A stretch of 64,000 nucleotides of DNA from Gemmatimonadaceae bacterium. GTDB taxonomy: Bacteria > Gemmatimonadota > Gemmatimonadetes > Gemmatimonadales > Gemmatimonadaceae. Position numbers and translations under genes: made by a program. The notes beneath the pieces are model-generated. The model saw only the letters and a program-made list of their open reading frames with translations, was not told the origin of the DNA and made no database searches. Location: assembly GCA_020851455.1 (NCBI GenBank), contig JADZCT010000034.1, positions 81,225-145,224 of the forward strand, read 5' to 3'. Positions within the stretch are counted from its first letter, which is position 1. Every line of letters starts with the position of its first letter. Of the stretch, positions 1-12,813 are shown piece after piece.

Positions 1-2315
1 AGATTCCGTCGGAGAAGTCGCCTCTGCTGGACGAGGCCACTGCCCGCGTCGAGCGGTTCCAGAAGGCATACCAGACCGGCAACATCACGAACGGGGAGCG
101 CTACAACAAGGTCATTGACACCTGGACGCACGCCAACAGCGACATCGCCGACGCGATGGTCAAGCGCATGCGCGAGTCGCAGCGCGGATTCAACCCGGTG
201 TTCATGATGTTCGACTCCGGTTCGCGCGGATCGCGCGACCAGATCCGGCAGCTTGCGGGCATGCGCGGCCTCATGGCCAAGCCGCAGAAGAAGCTCACCG
301 GCGGCATCGGCGAAATCATCGAGAGCCCGATCAAGTCGAACTTCCGCGAGGGTCTGTCGGTGGTCGAGTACTTCATCTCGACCCACGGCGCCCGCAAGGG
401 CCTTGCCGACACGGCGCTCAAGACCGCCGACGCCGGCTATCTGACGCGCCGCCTCTGCGACGTCGCGCAGGACGTGACGATCACCGAGGAGGATTGCGGC
501 ACCGTCATGGGGCTCGAGGTGAGCGCGCTGAAGGAAGGCGAGGACATCATCCAGCCGCTGTCGGAGCGTATCGTCGGCAACGTGGCCGCCGAAGACGTCG
601 AGGACCCGCAGTTCTTCGACGAGTCGGGCAGGCGCACGCTGCTCGTCGAGGCGGGCCAGATGATTGACGAGGACACCGCCCGCACGATCGAGGACTCGGG
701 GATCGAGTCCATCAAGATCCGGTCGGTGCTCACCTGCGAGACGAAGCGCGGGCTCTGCCGGATGTGCTACGGCCGCAACCTGGCCACCATGCAGATGGTG
801 GATATCGGCGAGGCGGTTGGCATCATCTCGGCGCAGTCCATCGGCGAGCCGGGCACGCAGCTCACGCTGCGCACCTTCCACATCGGCGGCACTGCGGCGC
901 GCATCGCCGAGCAGGCAACGCGCAAGACCAAGGTCGGCGGCTTTATCGAGTACGGTGATCGCCTGATCAACGTCACCAACGCCGAGGGGCAGAAGGTCGT
1001 GACCTCGTACGAGGGCGAGATCTTCATCCGCGCCACGAAGGACCGCAACGCGCCCGTGGCCGCACGGCTGCAGGTGCCGCTTGGCGCCATCCTCGCAGTG
1101 AAGGACGGCGACGAAGTCCAGAAGGACCAGGTCGTGTACAGCTGGGATCCGTACACCAACCCGATCATCGCCGATGTCGCCGGCCAGGCGCGGTTTGTTG
1201 ACCTCGTCGAGGACGAGTCGTTTGCCGAGGAGCTCGACGAACTGACCGGCCTGCGGCAGCGCGTCGTTATTGACGACCGCGAGAAGAAACTCCACCCGCA
1301 CATCGAGGTGTGGCAGGGCAAGGGCGGCAAGGAGAAGCGCATCCGCGACTTCGTCATCCCGGTGGGCGCGCAGCTCACCGTGGACGATGGCGAGGAGATT
1401 ACCGCGGGCTCGGTGCTGGCCAAGATCTCACGCGAGGCGTACAAGACCCGCGACATCACCGGCGGCCTGCCGCGCGTTGCCGAGCTGTTCGAGGCGCGTC
1501 GGCCGAAGGATCCAGCGACGATCTCCGAACTGGACGGCGTCGTGCGGTTCGGCGAGATCAAGCGCGGCAAGCGCGAGATCTTCGTACAGCCGCTGCGCCC
1601 CGACGGGCACCCCGACGAGAGCCAGCAGGCCCAGCTCTACGAAGTGGGCGCGGGCAAGCACCTCCGCGTGCACGAGGGCGACGGTGTGCGCGCCGGCGAT
1701 CGCCTCACCGAGGGACCGGTGAACCCCCACGACATCCTCCGGATCAAGGGCCCGCGTGCCGTGCAGGAATACCTTCTGAACGAAGTGCAGGAGGTATACC
1801 GCCTGCAGGGCGTGAAGATCAACGACAAGCACATCGGCGTGATCGTGCGCCAGATGCTGCAGAAGGTGCGCGTCATGGACCCGGGCGACACCGAGTTCCT
1901 CGAGGGCGAGAACGTGGACAAGGCCGTGTTCCGCGACGCGAACGACAAGGCCAAGAAGAAGAAGCAGAAGCCCGCGATCAGCGAGCCGCTGCTCCTCGGC
2001 ATCACCAAGGCTTCGCTCACCACGCAATCGTTCATCTCGGCCGCCAGCTTCCAGGAAACCACCCGCGTGCTCACCGACGCGGCAATCCGCGGAGCCAAGG
2101 ACAACCTCCTTGGCCTCAAGGAGAACATCATCATCGGCCACCTCATCCCGGCAGGCACAGGGATGTACCGGTACCAGGAAGTAGACATGGATATCGAGCC
2201 GCCGCCTATGCCGGAACTCCCGCCGCTCTCTGGCGGCGAGCCGGCCGAGACAGCGCTTGTTGGCACCCCCATGGGCGAGGCAGTCACGTTCGCGCCGCTG
2301 CCGGACGAGGAGTAG
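1..2315 (+). CDS. rpoC: DNA-directed RNA polymerase subunit beta' (3' part)
   Basis: This is the C-terminal part, about 770 residues, of the RNA polymerase beta' subunit; the 5' end lies outside the window and the reading frame is open from base 3. The bridge-helix/trigger-loop region is visible as [20 protein letters not shown] at 826-885. It is preceded by the second zinc site of bacterial beta', a Cys in EEDCGT followed by a [11 protein letters not shown] cluster. The catalytic NADFDGD loop lies upstream and is not seen. The C-terminus ends in a Pro/Glu-rich tail. A strong hairpin follows the stop codon, so transcription of the rpo operon probably ends there. Identity is certain; only the 5' part is missing. 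Confidence 0.98.
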   Translation, partial: IPSEKSPLLDEATARVERFQKAYQTGNITNGERYNKVIDTWTHANSDIADAMVKRMRESQRGFNPVFMMFDSGSRGSRDQIRQLAGMRGLMAKPQKKLTGGIGEIIESPIKSNFREGLSVVEYFISTHGARKGLADTALKTADAGYLTRRLCDVAQDVTITEEDCGTVMGLEVSALKEGEDIIQPLSERIVGNVAAEDVEDPQFFDESGRRTLLVEAGQMIDEDTARTIEDSGIESIKIRSVLTCETKRGLCRMCYGRNLATMQMVDIGEAVGIISAQSIGEPGTQLTLRTFHIGGTAARIAEQATRKTKVGGFIEYGDRLINVTNAEGQKVVTSYEGEIFIRATKDRNAPVAARLQVPLGAILAVKDGDEVQKDQVVYSWDPYTNPIIADVAGQARFVDLVEDESFAEELDELTGLRQRVVIDDREKKLHPHIEVWQGKGGKEKRIRDFVIPVGAQLTVDDGEEITAGSVLAKISREAYKTRDITGGLPRVAELFEARRPKDPATISELDGVVRFGEIKRGKREIFVQPLRPDGHPDESQQAQLYEVGAGKHLRVHEGDGVRAGDRLTEGPVNPHDILRIKGPRAVQEYLLNEVQEVYRLQGVKINDKHIGVIVRQMLQKVRVMDPGDTEFLEGENVDKAVFRDANDKAKKKKQKPAISEPLLLGITKASLTTQSFISAASFQETTRVLTDAAIRGAKDNLLGLKENIIIGHLIPAGTGMYRYQEVDMDIEPPPMPELPPLSGGEPAETALVGTPMGEAVTFAPLPDEE

Positions 2316-2351
2316 CGCCGGGCGGGACCGGACGCTGGCGCGATGGACGGG

Positions 2352-2390
2352 CGGTGGCCCGGTGCGGAGGTTCAGCGCACCGGGCCGCTG
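2352..2390 (+). terminator. Terminator hairpin after rpoC
   Basis: A perfect 10-bp stem (GGCCCGGTGC at 2356-2365 pairing with GCACCGGGCC at 2377-2386) has an 11-nt loop and extra G-C and G-U pairs outside it. It is followed by GCTTCT, a weak T-rich tail. It lies 36 bp after the rpoC stop, which suits an intrinsic or hairpin-assisted terminator. Confidence 0.6.
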
Positions 2391-2504
2391 CGCTTCTCAG
2401 CCATGCACGGAGCCCAGGCTGTGGGAGCGTCGGCCGGGGCGACTTCGTTCGGGCAATCCAGGTGCCGCCAGGCCAGGAGCGCGGCGGAGCCGGCGCCGGT
2501 GGGC

Positions 2505-2533
2505 GTGACGATCCGGGCTCACGGCGCCATCTT
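2505..2533 (+). promoter_or_regulatory. Candidate sigma70 promoter, leaderless MFS gene
   Basis: GTGACG (2505-2510), a 17-bp spacer and CATCTT (2528-2533) resemble the TTGAC/TATCTT promoters seen before rpsL and fusA. The -10 element ends 6 nt before the ATG at 2540 and there is no Shine-Dalgarno sequence, so the transcript would start at or next to the start codon. Two elements each deviate from consensus, so this is tentative. Confidence 0.35.
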
Positions 2534-2539
2534 GTTCCG

Positions 2540-3940
2540 ATGCCCAACGCCTCGGCATCCGTTCCCCCTGCGGCGGTTTCGTCAACAGCCGTTCCCGATC
2601 CGACCCGCACGGGCGCGCCTCAACGCGCGATTCCAGGTCGCGCGGTGGCGAGCTGGGTCCTCTACGACCTCGCCAACACCATCTTCTCGATGGGCGTCGT
2701 TTCGCTCTACTTTTCGCTCTACGTGCGTGATGCCGTGGGGCCGCAGCGGGCCGATTCCGTGTACGGCGTGATCACGGCGATTTCCATGGGGATCATCTTC
2801 GTGATCTCGCCGCTGCTCGGCGCCATGACGGATCGGGCGCGGCGCCGCATGCCGTTCCTCGTCTGGAGCACCATTATCTGCTGCGCCTGCACCGTGCTCC
2901 TCGCGCGCGGTTCCTACCTCGCTTCCGCCGTGCTCTTCGTGGTGGGGAACGCAGCGTACCAGGCCGGCCTCCAGTTCTACGACGCGCTCCTCCCGGAGGT
3001 GACTACCGAAGAGAACCGCGGCCGCATCGGCGGGATCGGGGTGGGCGTGGGATACCTCGGCTCGTACGTCGCCGTTGGCATAGGTCTGCTCTTTGGCACG
3101 AAGGACAAGCCGCTTCTCTTTCTCATCATCGCAGTTGCGTTCATGCTCTTCGCTCTCCCTTGCTTCGTGTTCGTGAAGGAGCGCGGAAACCCCAGGCCGC
3201 GGCCCATCTTCGGGATCACGATGGTGCGCGAGTCAACCGCGCAGACGGTGCGGACGCTCCGGGAAGGACACAAGTACCCGGGGCTGCTCAGATTCCTCGT
3301 TGGCCGCGCGTTCTACACCGATGCGATCAACACCGTCATTGCCTATATGTCGCTCTACACCGTGAACGTCGCGGTATCTACCGGACTCACCGCGGATAAG
3401 GGCGAGAAGTCGGCGCAGCTCATCCTCATGAGCGCAATCACCTGCGCAGTGGCTGGCGGCTTTGCGTGGGGCTGGATCGTGGACAGAATCGGGCCCAAGC
3501 GCACGCTTGCGTGGGTGCTGGCGATGTGGATCCAGACCTTTGCGCTTGCCGCGGCGGTCGGGTTCTTCCACCTGCCGCTCGGCTGGCTCTACGTTGTGGC
3601 GTGCGAGGCGGGCATCGCGCTCGGCGGCGTCTGGGCTGCGGACCGGCCCTACATGCTGCGCCTCACACCCCCCGATCGCGTGGGCGAGTTCTACGGGCTG
3701 TACGGAATGGTGGGTCGTTTCTCCGCCGTGACCGGACCGCTGCTCTGGAGCCTGACTACGTGGCTCGCCGTCGAGCGTGGCGGACTGCCGACGGTGACTG
3801 GGCAGGCGCTGGCGATCGTAACGCTGCTGGTGATGATGCTCGTGAGCCGCCGGATCTTGCGGCCGGTCACGGACACCGCGCGCGACTGGGCGGCGCTGGA
3901 ATCGGCTGGCGTCCATGCGGGGCAGCCGGCGGGGGTGTGA
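2540..3940 (+). CDS. MFS transporter, UMF1 (Atg22-like) family
   Basis: This encodes a polytopic membrane protein of 466 residues with about 12 hydrophobic segments. The N-terminal signature SWVLYDLANTIFSMGVVSLY matches the YDxAN motif of the UMF1 family of major facilitator transporters, related to yeast vacuolar effluxer Atg22. A basic loop after TM3 (TDRARRRMPFL) is the usual MFS motif-A position. The substrate is unknown. The ATG was chosen because homology starts about 45 residues in and nothing upstream in frame looks coding. The preceding roughly 220 bases after rpoC hold only the terminator and a weak promoter. It overlaps the next gene by 4 bp (GTGA), so the two are probably translationally coupled. 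The position between rpoC and rpsL is unusual. Confidence 0.85.
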   Translation: MPNASASVPPAAVSSTAVPDPTRTGAPQRAIPGRAVASWVLYDLANTIFSMGVVSLYFSLYVRDAVGPQRADSVYGVITAISMGIIFVISPLLGAMTDRARRRMPFLVWSTIICCACTVLLARGSYLASAVLFVVGNAAYQAGLQFYDALLPEVTTEENRGRIGGIGVGVGYLGSYVAVGIGLLFGTKDKPLLFLIIAVAFMLFALPCFVFVKERGNPRPRPIFGITMVRESTAQTVRTLREGHKYPGLLRFLVGRAFYTDAINTVIAYMSLYTVNVAVSTGLTADKGEKSAQLILMSAITCAVAGGFAWGWIVDRIGPKRTLAWVLAMWIQTFALAAAVGFFHLPLGWLYVVACEAGIALGGVWAADRPYMLRLTPPDRVGEFYGLYGMVGRFSAVTGPLLWSLTTWLAVERGGLPTVTGQALAIVTLLVMMLVSRRILRPVTDTARDWAALESAGVHAGQPAGV

Positions 3941-5361
3941 GCGAGTTCCTGTCGCACCTGCTGGCGTACCTTGCCGGCGGAGCGACCGTCGCGCTGCTGA
4001 TGGCCGGCGCCGGCGTCCTTGTCGCGCGATGGTGGCGGGGGTGGACGCACCGTGCTTCGCTGCGGGCGCACAAGCGTTACGGCGCGCGGATTGACCGGTT
4101 CAAGCTCGCGGGGAGGGAAGCCGTGATCGAGGCGCTGCTCGACGATCCCGCGGTGCGTGAGGCGGCGCGCGCTCACGCGGCCGCGGCCGGCGGCAGTGAA
4201 GAAGCCGCCATGGCGCAGGTGCGCGGCTATCTGGATGAAATCGTCCCGGCGTTCAGCCTCTGGTTCTACTACCAGGTTGGCTTGGCCGTCGCCGAGGCCG
4301 TGCTCAAGCTGTTCTTCCGCGTCACCGTGATTGACAGGCGCGCCGACGCGGTGGCGCGGCTCCCCAAGGATGCCGTCGTGGTGTACCTGATGAACCACCG
4401 CTCGAATGCCGACTACCTCCTCGCGGGCTACGCGCTCGCCGGCCAGGTGGCGATTTCGTACGCCGTGGGCGAGTGGGCGCGTGTTTTTCCGCTCGACAAC
4501 ATCTTTCGCGCGTTTGGCGCGTACTTCGTGCGGCGCCACTATCGCGAGCCGCTCTATCACGCCGTCCTCGAGCGGTACGTGCAGCTCATCACCAGCCACG
4601 GCGTGACGCAGGGGATCTTCCCGGAGGGCGGGCTCACTCGCGACGGACGCCTGCGCGAGCCGAAGCTGGGCCTGCTGGATTACATCCTGCGGGTAGCCGG
4701 CGGCCCCGGATCTGGCGGCATGTACATCGTGCCGGTTGCGATCAACTACGATCGCGTGCTCGAGGACCGGGCGCTCCTGCGCGAGCAGATGGGCGGAAAG
4801 CGGCGTCCCCTCGGAAAGGTCGTGCAGTTCAGCGTTGTCCTCTGGTACATCGCATGGAACGCGTTCCGGATCGTGATCCGCCGGTGGCGGCGGCACGGCG
4901 ACGCCGTCGTCGTGGTGGGCGAGCCCGTGTCGCTCGACCCGTGGTTCGCGGAGCTCGAGGCGCGGGGCACGGGAATCGCCACGCTCGACCGGAAGGAGCG
5001 CCTGCGCGAGGTGCACGCGCTTGCGTCCGACGCGATGCGGTGGATCGGCGAGCTGATGCCCGTGCCCGCGGTTCCGCTGACCTGCGCGGCGATCCGGTCA
5101 TTCGGCCAGGGCCGCATCGCGCGTGCTGCACTGGCGGAGCGCGTCGCTCGGCTGCGTTCGGCGCTCGTGGCCGAGGGGCGCGAGGTGCTCGATCCCGAAG
5201 AGCCCGCCGCGTCGGTGGCGGACCGGGCAATCGAGATGCTCTGGATTCGCGCGGCGCTCCAGCGCGAGCGGGGGAGCATCACCGTCCTGCCGCGCGGGCG
5301 CGCGCTGGTGGAGTACTACGCAAACTCCATTGGGCAGCCTGCTGGCAACCGCGGCGGCTAG
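3937..5361 (+). CDS. Glycerol-3-phosphate acyltransferase, PlsB-like
   Basis: This protein of 474 residues has one N-terminal membrane segment and a PlsC/PlsB acyltransferase domain. Block I is NHRSNADYL (the HX4D catalytic motif), and block III is FPEGGLTRDGR followed by PKLGLLDYIL, which resembles PlsB (EGGRSRTGR...PK.G) more than PlsC. The family transfers an acyl chain from acyl-CoA or acyl-ACP to the sn-1 position of glycerol-3-phosphate at the membrane, the first step of phospholipid synthesis. At about 474 residues it is much shorter than E. coli PlsB (about 800). The GTG start overlaps the MFS stop codon. A 1-acylglycerol-3-phosphate acyltransferase role cannot be excluded. Confidence 0.8.
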   Translation: MSEFLSHLLAYLAGGATVALLMAGAGVLVARWWRGWTHRASLRAHKRYGARIDRFKLAGREAVIEALLDDPAVREAARAHAAAAGGSEEAAMAQVRGYLDEIVPAFSLWFYYQVGLAVAEAVLKLFFRVTVIDRRADAVARLPKDAVVVYLMNHRSNADYLLAGYALAGQVAISYAVGEWARVFPLDNIFRAFGAYFVRRHYREPLYHAVLERYVQLITSHGVTQGIFPEGGLTRDGRLREPKLGLLDYILRVAGGPGSGGMYIVPVAINYDRVLEDRALLREQMGGKRRPLGKVVQFSVVLWYIAWNAFRIVIRRWRRHGDAVVVVGEPVSLDPWFAELEARGTGIATLDRKERLREVHALASDAMRWIGELMPVPAVPLTCAAIRSFGQGRIARAALAERVARLRSALVAEGREVLDPEEPAASVADRAIEMLWIRAALQRERGSITVLPRGRALVEYYANSIGQPAGNRGG

Positions 5362-5500
5362 CGGGCCTCGTGTCCTTCGTGCGGTTCTCGGCGAGAGTGA
5401 CACGCTGTTCGCCTTCTGACGAAAGAGCCAGGCGAACGACAGGCTCCTTCGGCCGGCCGGTGCCGCTGCCGTGCACCGGAGCGAGCGTCGGCTGCCGCAG
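5362..5500. other. Intergenic spacer before the str promoter
   Basis: No gene is seen. A weak 5-bp hairpin (GAGCC/GGCTC with a 12-nt loop, around 5428-5449) could end the acyltransferase transcript, but it has no T-run. Confidence 0.3.
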
Positions 5501-5529
5501 TTGACCATCAGCGGCAGGCTGCCTATCTT
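5501..5529 (+). promoter_or_regulatory. Sigma70-type promoter of rpsL-rpsG
   Basis: TTGACC (5501-5506), a 17-bp spacer and TATCTT (5524-5529) form a near-consensus promoter. Transcription would start near 5536, leaving a leader of about 70 nt before rpsL. The fusA promoter uses the same TATCTT -10. Confidence 0.75.
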
Positions 5530-5606
5530 TTCCAGTCTGTTCCGTGCCGCGCCGGCTCCCGGCGCGATCCACGCAGAAGCAGATCCACGAACACGACGCA
5601 GGGTGA

Positions 5607-5993
5607 ATGCCTACAATTAATCAGCTCGTCCGCCGGAGCCGGCGTGCCGTCGGCGCGAAGGACAAAGCGCCCGCACTCAAGGCGAATCCTTTCAAGCGGG
5701 GCGTGTGCACCCGTGTGTACACCACGACCCCCAAGAAGCCCAATTCCGCGCTTCGCAAGGTCGCGCGCGTGCGCCTGAGCAACGGCTTCGAGGTCAGCGC
5801 CTACATCCCCGGTGAGGGCCACAACCTGCAGGAGCACTCGATCGTGCTCATCCGCGGGGGCCGCGTGAAGGATCTCCCCGGCGTGCGTTATCACATCGTC
5901 CGCGGCAAGCTCGACGCCTCGGGGGTCAACGGCCGCAACAAGAGCCGTTCCAAGTACGGAACCAAGAAGCCCAAGCCCGGAGCCGCGTCGTGA
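5607..5993 (+). CDS. rpsL: 30S ribosomal protein S12
   Basis: S12 sits at the decoding centre of the 30S subunit and monitors codon-anticodon pairing. The 128-residue product has the family length. It carries the conserved [12 protein letters not shown] segment (the region of classical streptomycin-resistance positions, with wild-type Lys) and the [13 protein letters not shown] segment. The ATG follows a weak AGGGTG Shine-Dalgarno, and the N-terminus MPTINQLVR is standard. It heads a two-gene transcript and overlaps rpsG by 4 bp (GTGA). Confidence 0.98.
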   Translation: MPTINQLVRRSRRAVGAKDKAPALKANPFKRGVCTRVYTTTPKKPNSALRKVARVRLSNGFEVSAYIPGEGHNLQEHSIVLIRGGRVKDLPGVRYHIVRGKLDASGVNGRNKSRSKYGTKKPKPGAAS

Positions 5994-6460
5994 GCCGTCG
6001 CAAGAAGAGCATCAAGCGCACCATCCTGGCCGACGCGCGCTACGACAGCCAGACAGTCTCGAAGTTCATCAACGTCCTCATGTACGAGGGCAAGAAGTCC
6101 ACGGCCGAGCGCATCTTCTACGGCGCGATGGACCTCGTCGAGGCGCGCACTTCGCAGCCTGGTGCCACGGTATTCAAGCAGGCGCTCACGAACCTCAAGC
6201 CGGTGGTCGAGGTGAAGAGCAGGCGTGTGGGCGGCGCCACGTACCAGGTTCCCGTCGAGGTGCGTCCCGAGCGCCGCACGGCGCTGGCGATGCGCTGGCT
6301 GATCCTCTACTCGCGCGAGCGCAACGAGAAGTCCATGGCCGAGAAGCTGGCCGCCGAGGTGATTGCGGCGAGCAAGGGCGAGGGGAACGCGGTCAAGAAG
6401 AAGGAAGACACGCACCGCATGGCCGACGCAAACAAGGCGTTCGCGCACTACCGCTGGTAG
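5990..6460 (+). CDS. rpsG: 30S ribosomal protein S7
   Basis: S7 initiates assembly of the 30S head and lies near the E site. The 156-residue product has the usual length and the conserved start SRRKKSIKR, the [14 protein letters not shown] segment (here [10 protein letters not shown]) and the AFAHYRW C-terminus. Translation begins at GTG overlapping the rpsL stop, so the two are coupled. A strong palindromic terminator follows 18 bp after the stop, separating rpsL-rpsG from fusA, unlike the single str operon of E. coli. Confidence 0.98.
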   Translation: MSRRKKSIKRTILADARYDSQTVSKFINVLMYEGKKSTAERIFYGAMDLVEARTSQPGATVFKQALTNLKPVVEVKSRRVGGATYQVPVEVRPERRTALAMRWLILYSRERNEKSMAEKLAAEVIAASKGEGNAVKKKEDTHRMADANKAFAHYRW

Positions 6461-6478
6461 CGGTTCCGTCCGTACGAC

Positions 6479-6518
6479 GCGTGAGGGGGCGGCGCCTCGA
6501 GGCGCCGCCCCCTCACGC
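6479..6518 (+). terminator. Palindromic terminator after rpsG
   Basis: A 40-bp perfect palindrome gives an 18-bp stem (GCGTGAGGGGGCGGCGCC and its complement) closed by a TCGA tetraloop. It is followed by GCTTTCC rather than a long T-run. It lies directly after rpsG and is symmetric, so it could act in both directions. Confidence 0.85.
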
Positions 6519-6773
6519 TTTCCGCCGCGTGCGAGCTTGACGCCTGCCCAGCGGGGCGGAGGTATCGGTGCGCGCCGGCGTCGCCGGGGTAGTGTCGCGG
6601 CTCGGCGAGCATGCCTATTCGATTTCCCTCCATGCCGTGGACGCCGACGACGGTTGTGCTCGACCCAGGCTCTTCGCGGCTGGCCGTGGCACCACGGTGG
6701 GGCGTTGATTCCGTCGTGATCTACGTGAGCGGCCGGGCACGGTAAGCCATATCGCTGCTCGCAGTGCGGGTGG
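6519..6773. other. Intergenic region upstream of the fusA promoter
   Basis: About 250 bases without a convincing gene; codon structure is poor in all frames. I see no tRNA cloverleaf or repeat here. Confidence 0.4.
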
Positions 6774-6801
6774 TTGACATACAACCACCCGCCGCTATCT
6801 T
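6774..6801 (+). promoter_or_regulatory. Strong sigma70-type promoter of fusA-tuf-S10 operon
   Basis: A perfect TTGACA (6774-6779), a 16-bp spacer and TATCTT (6796-6801) make this the best promoter in the window. No terminator is visible from here through tuf and the ribosomal genes, so it may drive transcription well into the S10-spc cluster. Confidence 0.8.
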
Positions 6802-7169
6802 CTTAAGGCTCTGGCGCATCGGGTTCACACCCTTTCTCCAGGCACTGCACGACCCGGCGGACTGCGCGCCGGCAAATATGGGCTCGCCAACGGCCGCTGT
6901 ATGGTCGCGCGAGGGGGCGATGGACCGCTCCGGTCGTTGACGCACGGCAGCAACAGTGGGCCGCGCCGAGGTTCCCGAAAAGCAACGCAGGACAACCAGA
7001 CGTTCGGGACGGCCCGTGAATGCGGGGCCGGCACAAGAGTCCCGGGCGCGCCGTGGGTCCCCATCCGCGCACCAGTGGCGGCTGCACCCGGCGACAGCGG
7101 ATGGACACCGATCCCCAGGGGGGATGCTGGTCCACCCGCGTTTGTGTTCCACCGAGGACGAACCTGACG
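6802..7169 (+). promoter_or_regulatory. Long 5' leader of fusA mRNA
   Basis: The distance from the predicted start (about 6808) to the fusA ATG is roughly 360 nt, far longer than other leaders here. It contains a hairpin at 7102-7134: TGGAC pairs with GTCCA, then a 4x4 internal loop, then ATCCCC pairs with GGGGAT around a 3-nt loop. This lies about 20 nt before the GAGGA ribosome binding site at 7154. No open frame looks coding. It may be a regulatory leader, but this is only inferred from length and folding. Confidence 0.4.
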
Positions 7170-9350
<2,181 letters not shown>

Positions 9351-9426
9351 CGGCAGCGCAGGGCAGCAACGGCAGCAGTCTCACTTTCCACATACAGTCA
9401 CCACCGCAACACAAGGAAGCGATCCA

Positions 9427-10629
<1,203 letters not shown>

Positions 10630-10668
10630 GCACAACGGCGAAGATTCAGGGATTTGCGAGGCAAAACC

Positions 10669-10977
10669 ATGGCCGGTAGAATCAGAATTCGACTCAAGGC
10701 ATTCGACCACGCGGTGATTGACCAGGCCGCTGGCGACATCGTGCGCACCGCGGAGAAGACCGGGGCGCAGGTGTCGGGGCCGATCCCGTTGCCGACGAAG
10801 ACGCAGCGCTGGACGGTGCTGCGGTCGCCGCACGTGGACAAGAAGTCCCGCGAGCAGTTCGAGCTCAAGACGCACAAGCGCGTCATTGACATCCTCGATT
10901 CGCGCGCCCAGACGGTTGACGCCCTCACGAAGCTGGACCTGCCGGCGGGCGTGGACGTTGAAATCAAGGTGGAATAG
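10669..10977 (+). CDS. rpsJ: 30S ribosomal protein S10
   Basis: S10 is a 30S head protein, in E. coli also NusE, the antitermination partner of NusB. The 102-residue product has the conserved start [11 protein letters not shown] and the motifs GPIPLPTK and [13 protein letters not shown]. The ATG before AGRIRIRL was chosen; an in-frame upstream start would add only five untypical residues. It begins the S10 cluster, 39 bp after tuf. Confidence 0.97.
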   Translation: MAGRIRIRLKAFDHAVIDQAAGDIVRTAEKTGAQVSGPIPLPTKTQRWTVLRSPHVDKKSREQFELKTHKRVIDILDSRAQTVDALTKLDLPAGVDVEIKVE

Positions 10978-10980
10978 GCC

Positions 10981-11664
10981 ATGATCGGCATCATCGGTCG
11001 CAAGCTGGGGATGACCCAGATATTCAACGAGGCGGGGCAACAGGTGCCCGTGACGGTCGTCGAGGCGGAGCCGAATCCGGTCACTAAGGTCGTGACGAAG
11101 GATGCGGCCGGTTTCGCGGCGGTGGAGCTTGGCCTCGGCACGCAGCGGCTTGCCCGCGAGGGCAAGAAGGGCGAGCGTACGCCGCGCGGCTCGCGCGCTG
11201 CCAAGGCGGAGGTGGCGCACGCCGCCAAGGCCGGGCTCGGGGCGCCGCCGGAAGTGCTGCGTTCGTTCCGGCTGGACGACGCACCGGGCAAGAATCCCGA
11301 GGTTCCGTCGTACAGCGTGGGCGACAGGGTGAGCGTCGGGATCTTCCAGCCCGGCGAGACGGTGAAGGTCACCGGCACGAGCAAGGGCCGCGGCTTCCAG
11401 GGAATGGTGAAACGGCACTACGCAGGCGGCGGTCCAAACACGCACGGCAACACGAAGCACCGGCGCCCGGGTTCGATTGGCGCTGGCACTGATCCGTCGC
11501 GCGTGATCAAGGGCAAGCGGATGCCGGGCCGCTACGGCGGCACGCGGCACACGCAGACCCACCTCCGCGTCGAGAAGGTGGACGCTGAGCGCAACCTCAT
11601 CTATATCCGCGGATCGGTGGCGGGCCCGAAGAACGGGATCGTCCTCGTACGCAAGCAGGGCTGA
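10981..11664 (+). CDS. rplC: 50S ribosomal protein L3
   Basis: L3 is an early-assembly protein whose loop reaches towards the peptidyl transferase centre. The 227-residue product starts [15 protein letters not shown] and holds the central loop around [33 protein letters not shown] and KRMPGRYG, which includes the Gln (GFQG) methylated by PrmB in E. coli. It starts 3 bp after rpsJ and its stop overlaps the rplD start by one base. Confidence 0.97.
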   Translation: MIGIIGRKLGMTQIFNEAGQQVPVTVVEAEPNPVTKVVTKDAAGFAAVELGLGTQRLAREGKKGERTPRGSRAAKAEVAHAAKAGLGAPPEVLRSFRLDDAPGKNPEVPSYSVGDRVSVGIFQPGETVKVTGTSKGRGFQGMVKRHYAGGGPNTHGNTKHRRPGSIGAGTDPSRVIKGKRMPGRYGGTRHTQTHLRVEKVDAERNLIYIRGSVAGPKNGIVLVRKQG

Positions 11665-12512
11665 TGGAGAACTCCATGGCCGACGCACCGACGATCCAGG
11701 CATCGGCATTCACGGCCCAGGGCACGCCGCGCGAGCACGTGCAACTGCCGGTCGAGACGTTCGACGGTACCGTGAACATGCCGGCGATGCACCTCGCCGT
11801 TAAGGCGTTCCTCGCCAACCAGCGCCAGGGGACGCACGCGACCAAGACCCGCCGCTGGGTGGTGGGCGGCAACCAGAAGCCGTGGCGGCAGAAGGGGACC
11901 GGGCGCGCGCGCCAGGGTTCTACCCGCGCGCCGAACTGGCCGGGCGGCGGCTCGGTCTTCGGGCCGCAGCCGCGCGGTTACAGGCAGGCGCTGCCGCGGC
12001 AGGCGAAGGCGCTTGCGCGCAAGAGCGCGCTCAACGCGCGCGCCGGCGAGGGCGCCCTGCGCGTGATTGACGCTTTCCAGTACGACGCCCCCAGGACGTC
12101 GCGTCTCGCGCAGATGCTCGCGCGGCTCGACGTGGCGCACAAGAAGGTCCTCATCCTCACCGACGGCCTGAAGGACAATGTGTTCAAGTCCGGCAGGAAC
12201 CTGCCGAACGTGCACGTGATGCCGTACGGCGACACGTCGGCGTTCCACGTGCTATGGTCGGACGTGGTGCTCGTGGAGTCTGGCGCGCTTGGGGCCGCGC
12301 TGGCGCCGGTGGCCGAGAAGGAAGCCGGGAAGGTGAAGGTGGTGAAGAAGAAGGCATCGGCGAAGGCGGCCGCCAAGGCCCCGGCCACGAAGGCCGCGAC
12401 GAAGAAGTCGGCCGCGAAGAAGCCGGCCGCGAAGAAGCCGGCCGCGAAGAAGCCGGCCGCGAAGACCGCGGCGCCGAAGAAGAAGGCGGCGCCGAAGAAG
12501 AAGGGGACGTAA
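11664..12512 (+). CDS. rplD: 50S ribosomal protein L4 with Lys/Ala-rich tail
   Basis: L4 binds 23S rRNA domain I and lines the exit tunnel; in E. coli it also represses its own operon. The core is normal and contains the tunnel loop with [15 protein letters not shown]. The protein has 282 residues against about 205 usual, because of a C-terminal tail from about residue 215 rich in Lys, Ala and Pro. It includes four copies of an AAKKP-like unit and resembles histone-H1-type tails. The ATG at 11664 overlaps the rplC stop; a second ATG at 11676 has a better-placed GGAG and could be the true start. Confidence 0.95.
   Translation: MENSMADAPTIQASAFTAQGTPREHVQLPVETFDGTVNMPAMHLAVKAFLANQRQGTHATKTRRWVVGGNQKPWRQKGTGRARQGSTRAPNWPGGGSVFGPQPRGYRQALPRQAKALARKSALNARAGEGALRVIDAFQYDAPRTSRLAQMLARLDVAHKKVLILTDGLKDNVFKSGRNLPNVHVMPYGDTSAFHVLWSDVVLVESGALGAALAPVAEKEAGKVKVVKKKASAKAAAKAPATKAATKKSAAKKPAAKKPAAKKPAAKTAAPKKKAAPKKKGT
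12411..12470 (+). repeat. 15-bp tandem repeat encoding AAKKP, four copies
   Basis: The unit GCCGCGAAGAAGCCG occurs three times perfectly (12411-12455) and once with a changed end (12456-12470), in frame inside the rplD tail. Length variation between strains is likely. Confidence 0.85.
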
Positions 12513-12515
12513 GAG

Positions 12516-12803
12516 ATGCCGACGCTTACGCGTGCCATCGTGCGACCGATCGTCACCGAGAAGACCTCGGCGGCGTACCAGGATCGCCAGGAATACACGT
12601 TCGAGGTTCATCCGCAGGCAAACAAGGCGGCGATTCGCCAGGCCATCGAGACGCTGTTCGGCGTGAAGGTGACCGGCGTCTGGACGTCGCAGCAGCGGGG
12701 CAAGCTGCGCCGGATGGGCGGCAAGGCCGGGCTGCGACCGCGCTGGAAGAAGGCAATCGTGAAGCTCCGCGCGGGCGACACGATCGAGATCTTCGAGGGC
12801 TGA
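12516..12803 (+). CDS. rplW: 50S ribosomal protein L23
   Basis: L23 lies at the tunnel exit and is the docking site for trigger factor and SRP. The 95-residue product shows the [10 protein letters not shown] start, [19 protein letters not shown] and the C-terminal [18 protein letters not shown]. Length is normal. It starts 3 bp after rplD. Confidence 0.96.
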   Translation: MPTLTRAIVRPIVTEKTSAAYQDRQEYTFEVHPQANKAAIRQAIETLFGVKVTGVWTSQQRGKLRRMGGKAGLRPRWKKAIVKLRAGDTIEIFEG

Positions 12804-12813
12804 GGAAGACGAC

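Noticed and set aside
2316..5606. Mobile element explaining the genes between rpoC and rpsL
   Set aside because: There are no transposase or integrase genes, no terminal repeats and no tRNA attachment site, and composition matches the neighbours.
6802..7169. Possible tRNA or known riboswitch in the fusA leader
   Set aside because: No cloverleaf, anticodon arm or T-loop sequence (GTTCRANNC with proper stems) could be built, and no known riboswitch core was recognised.
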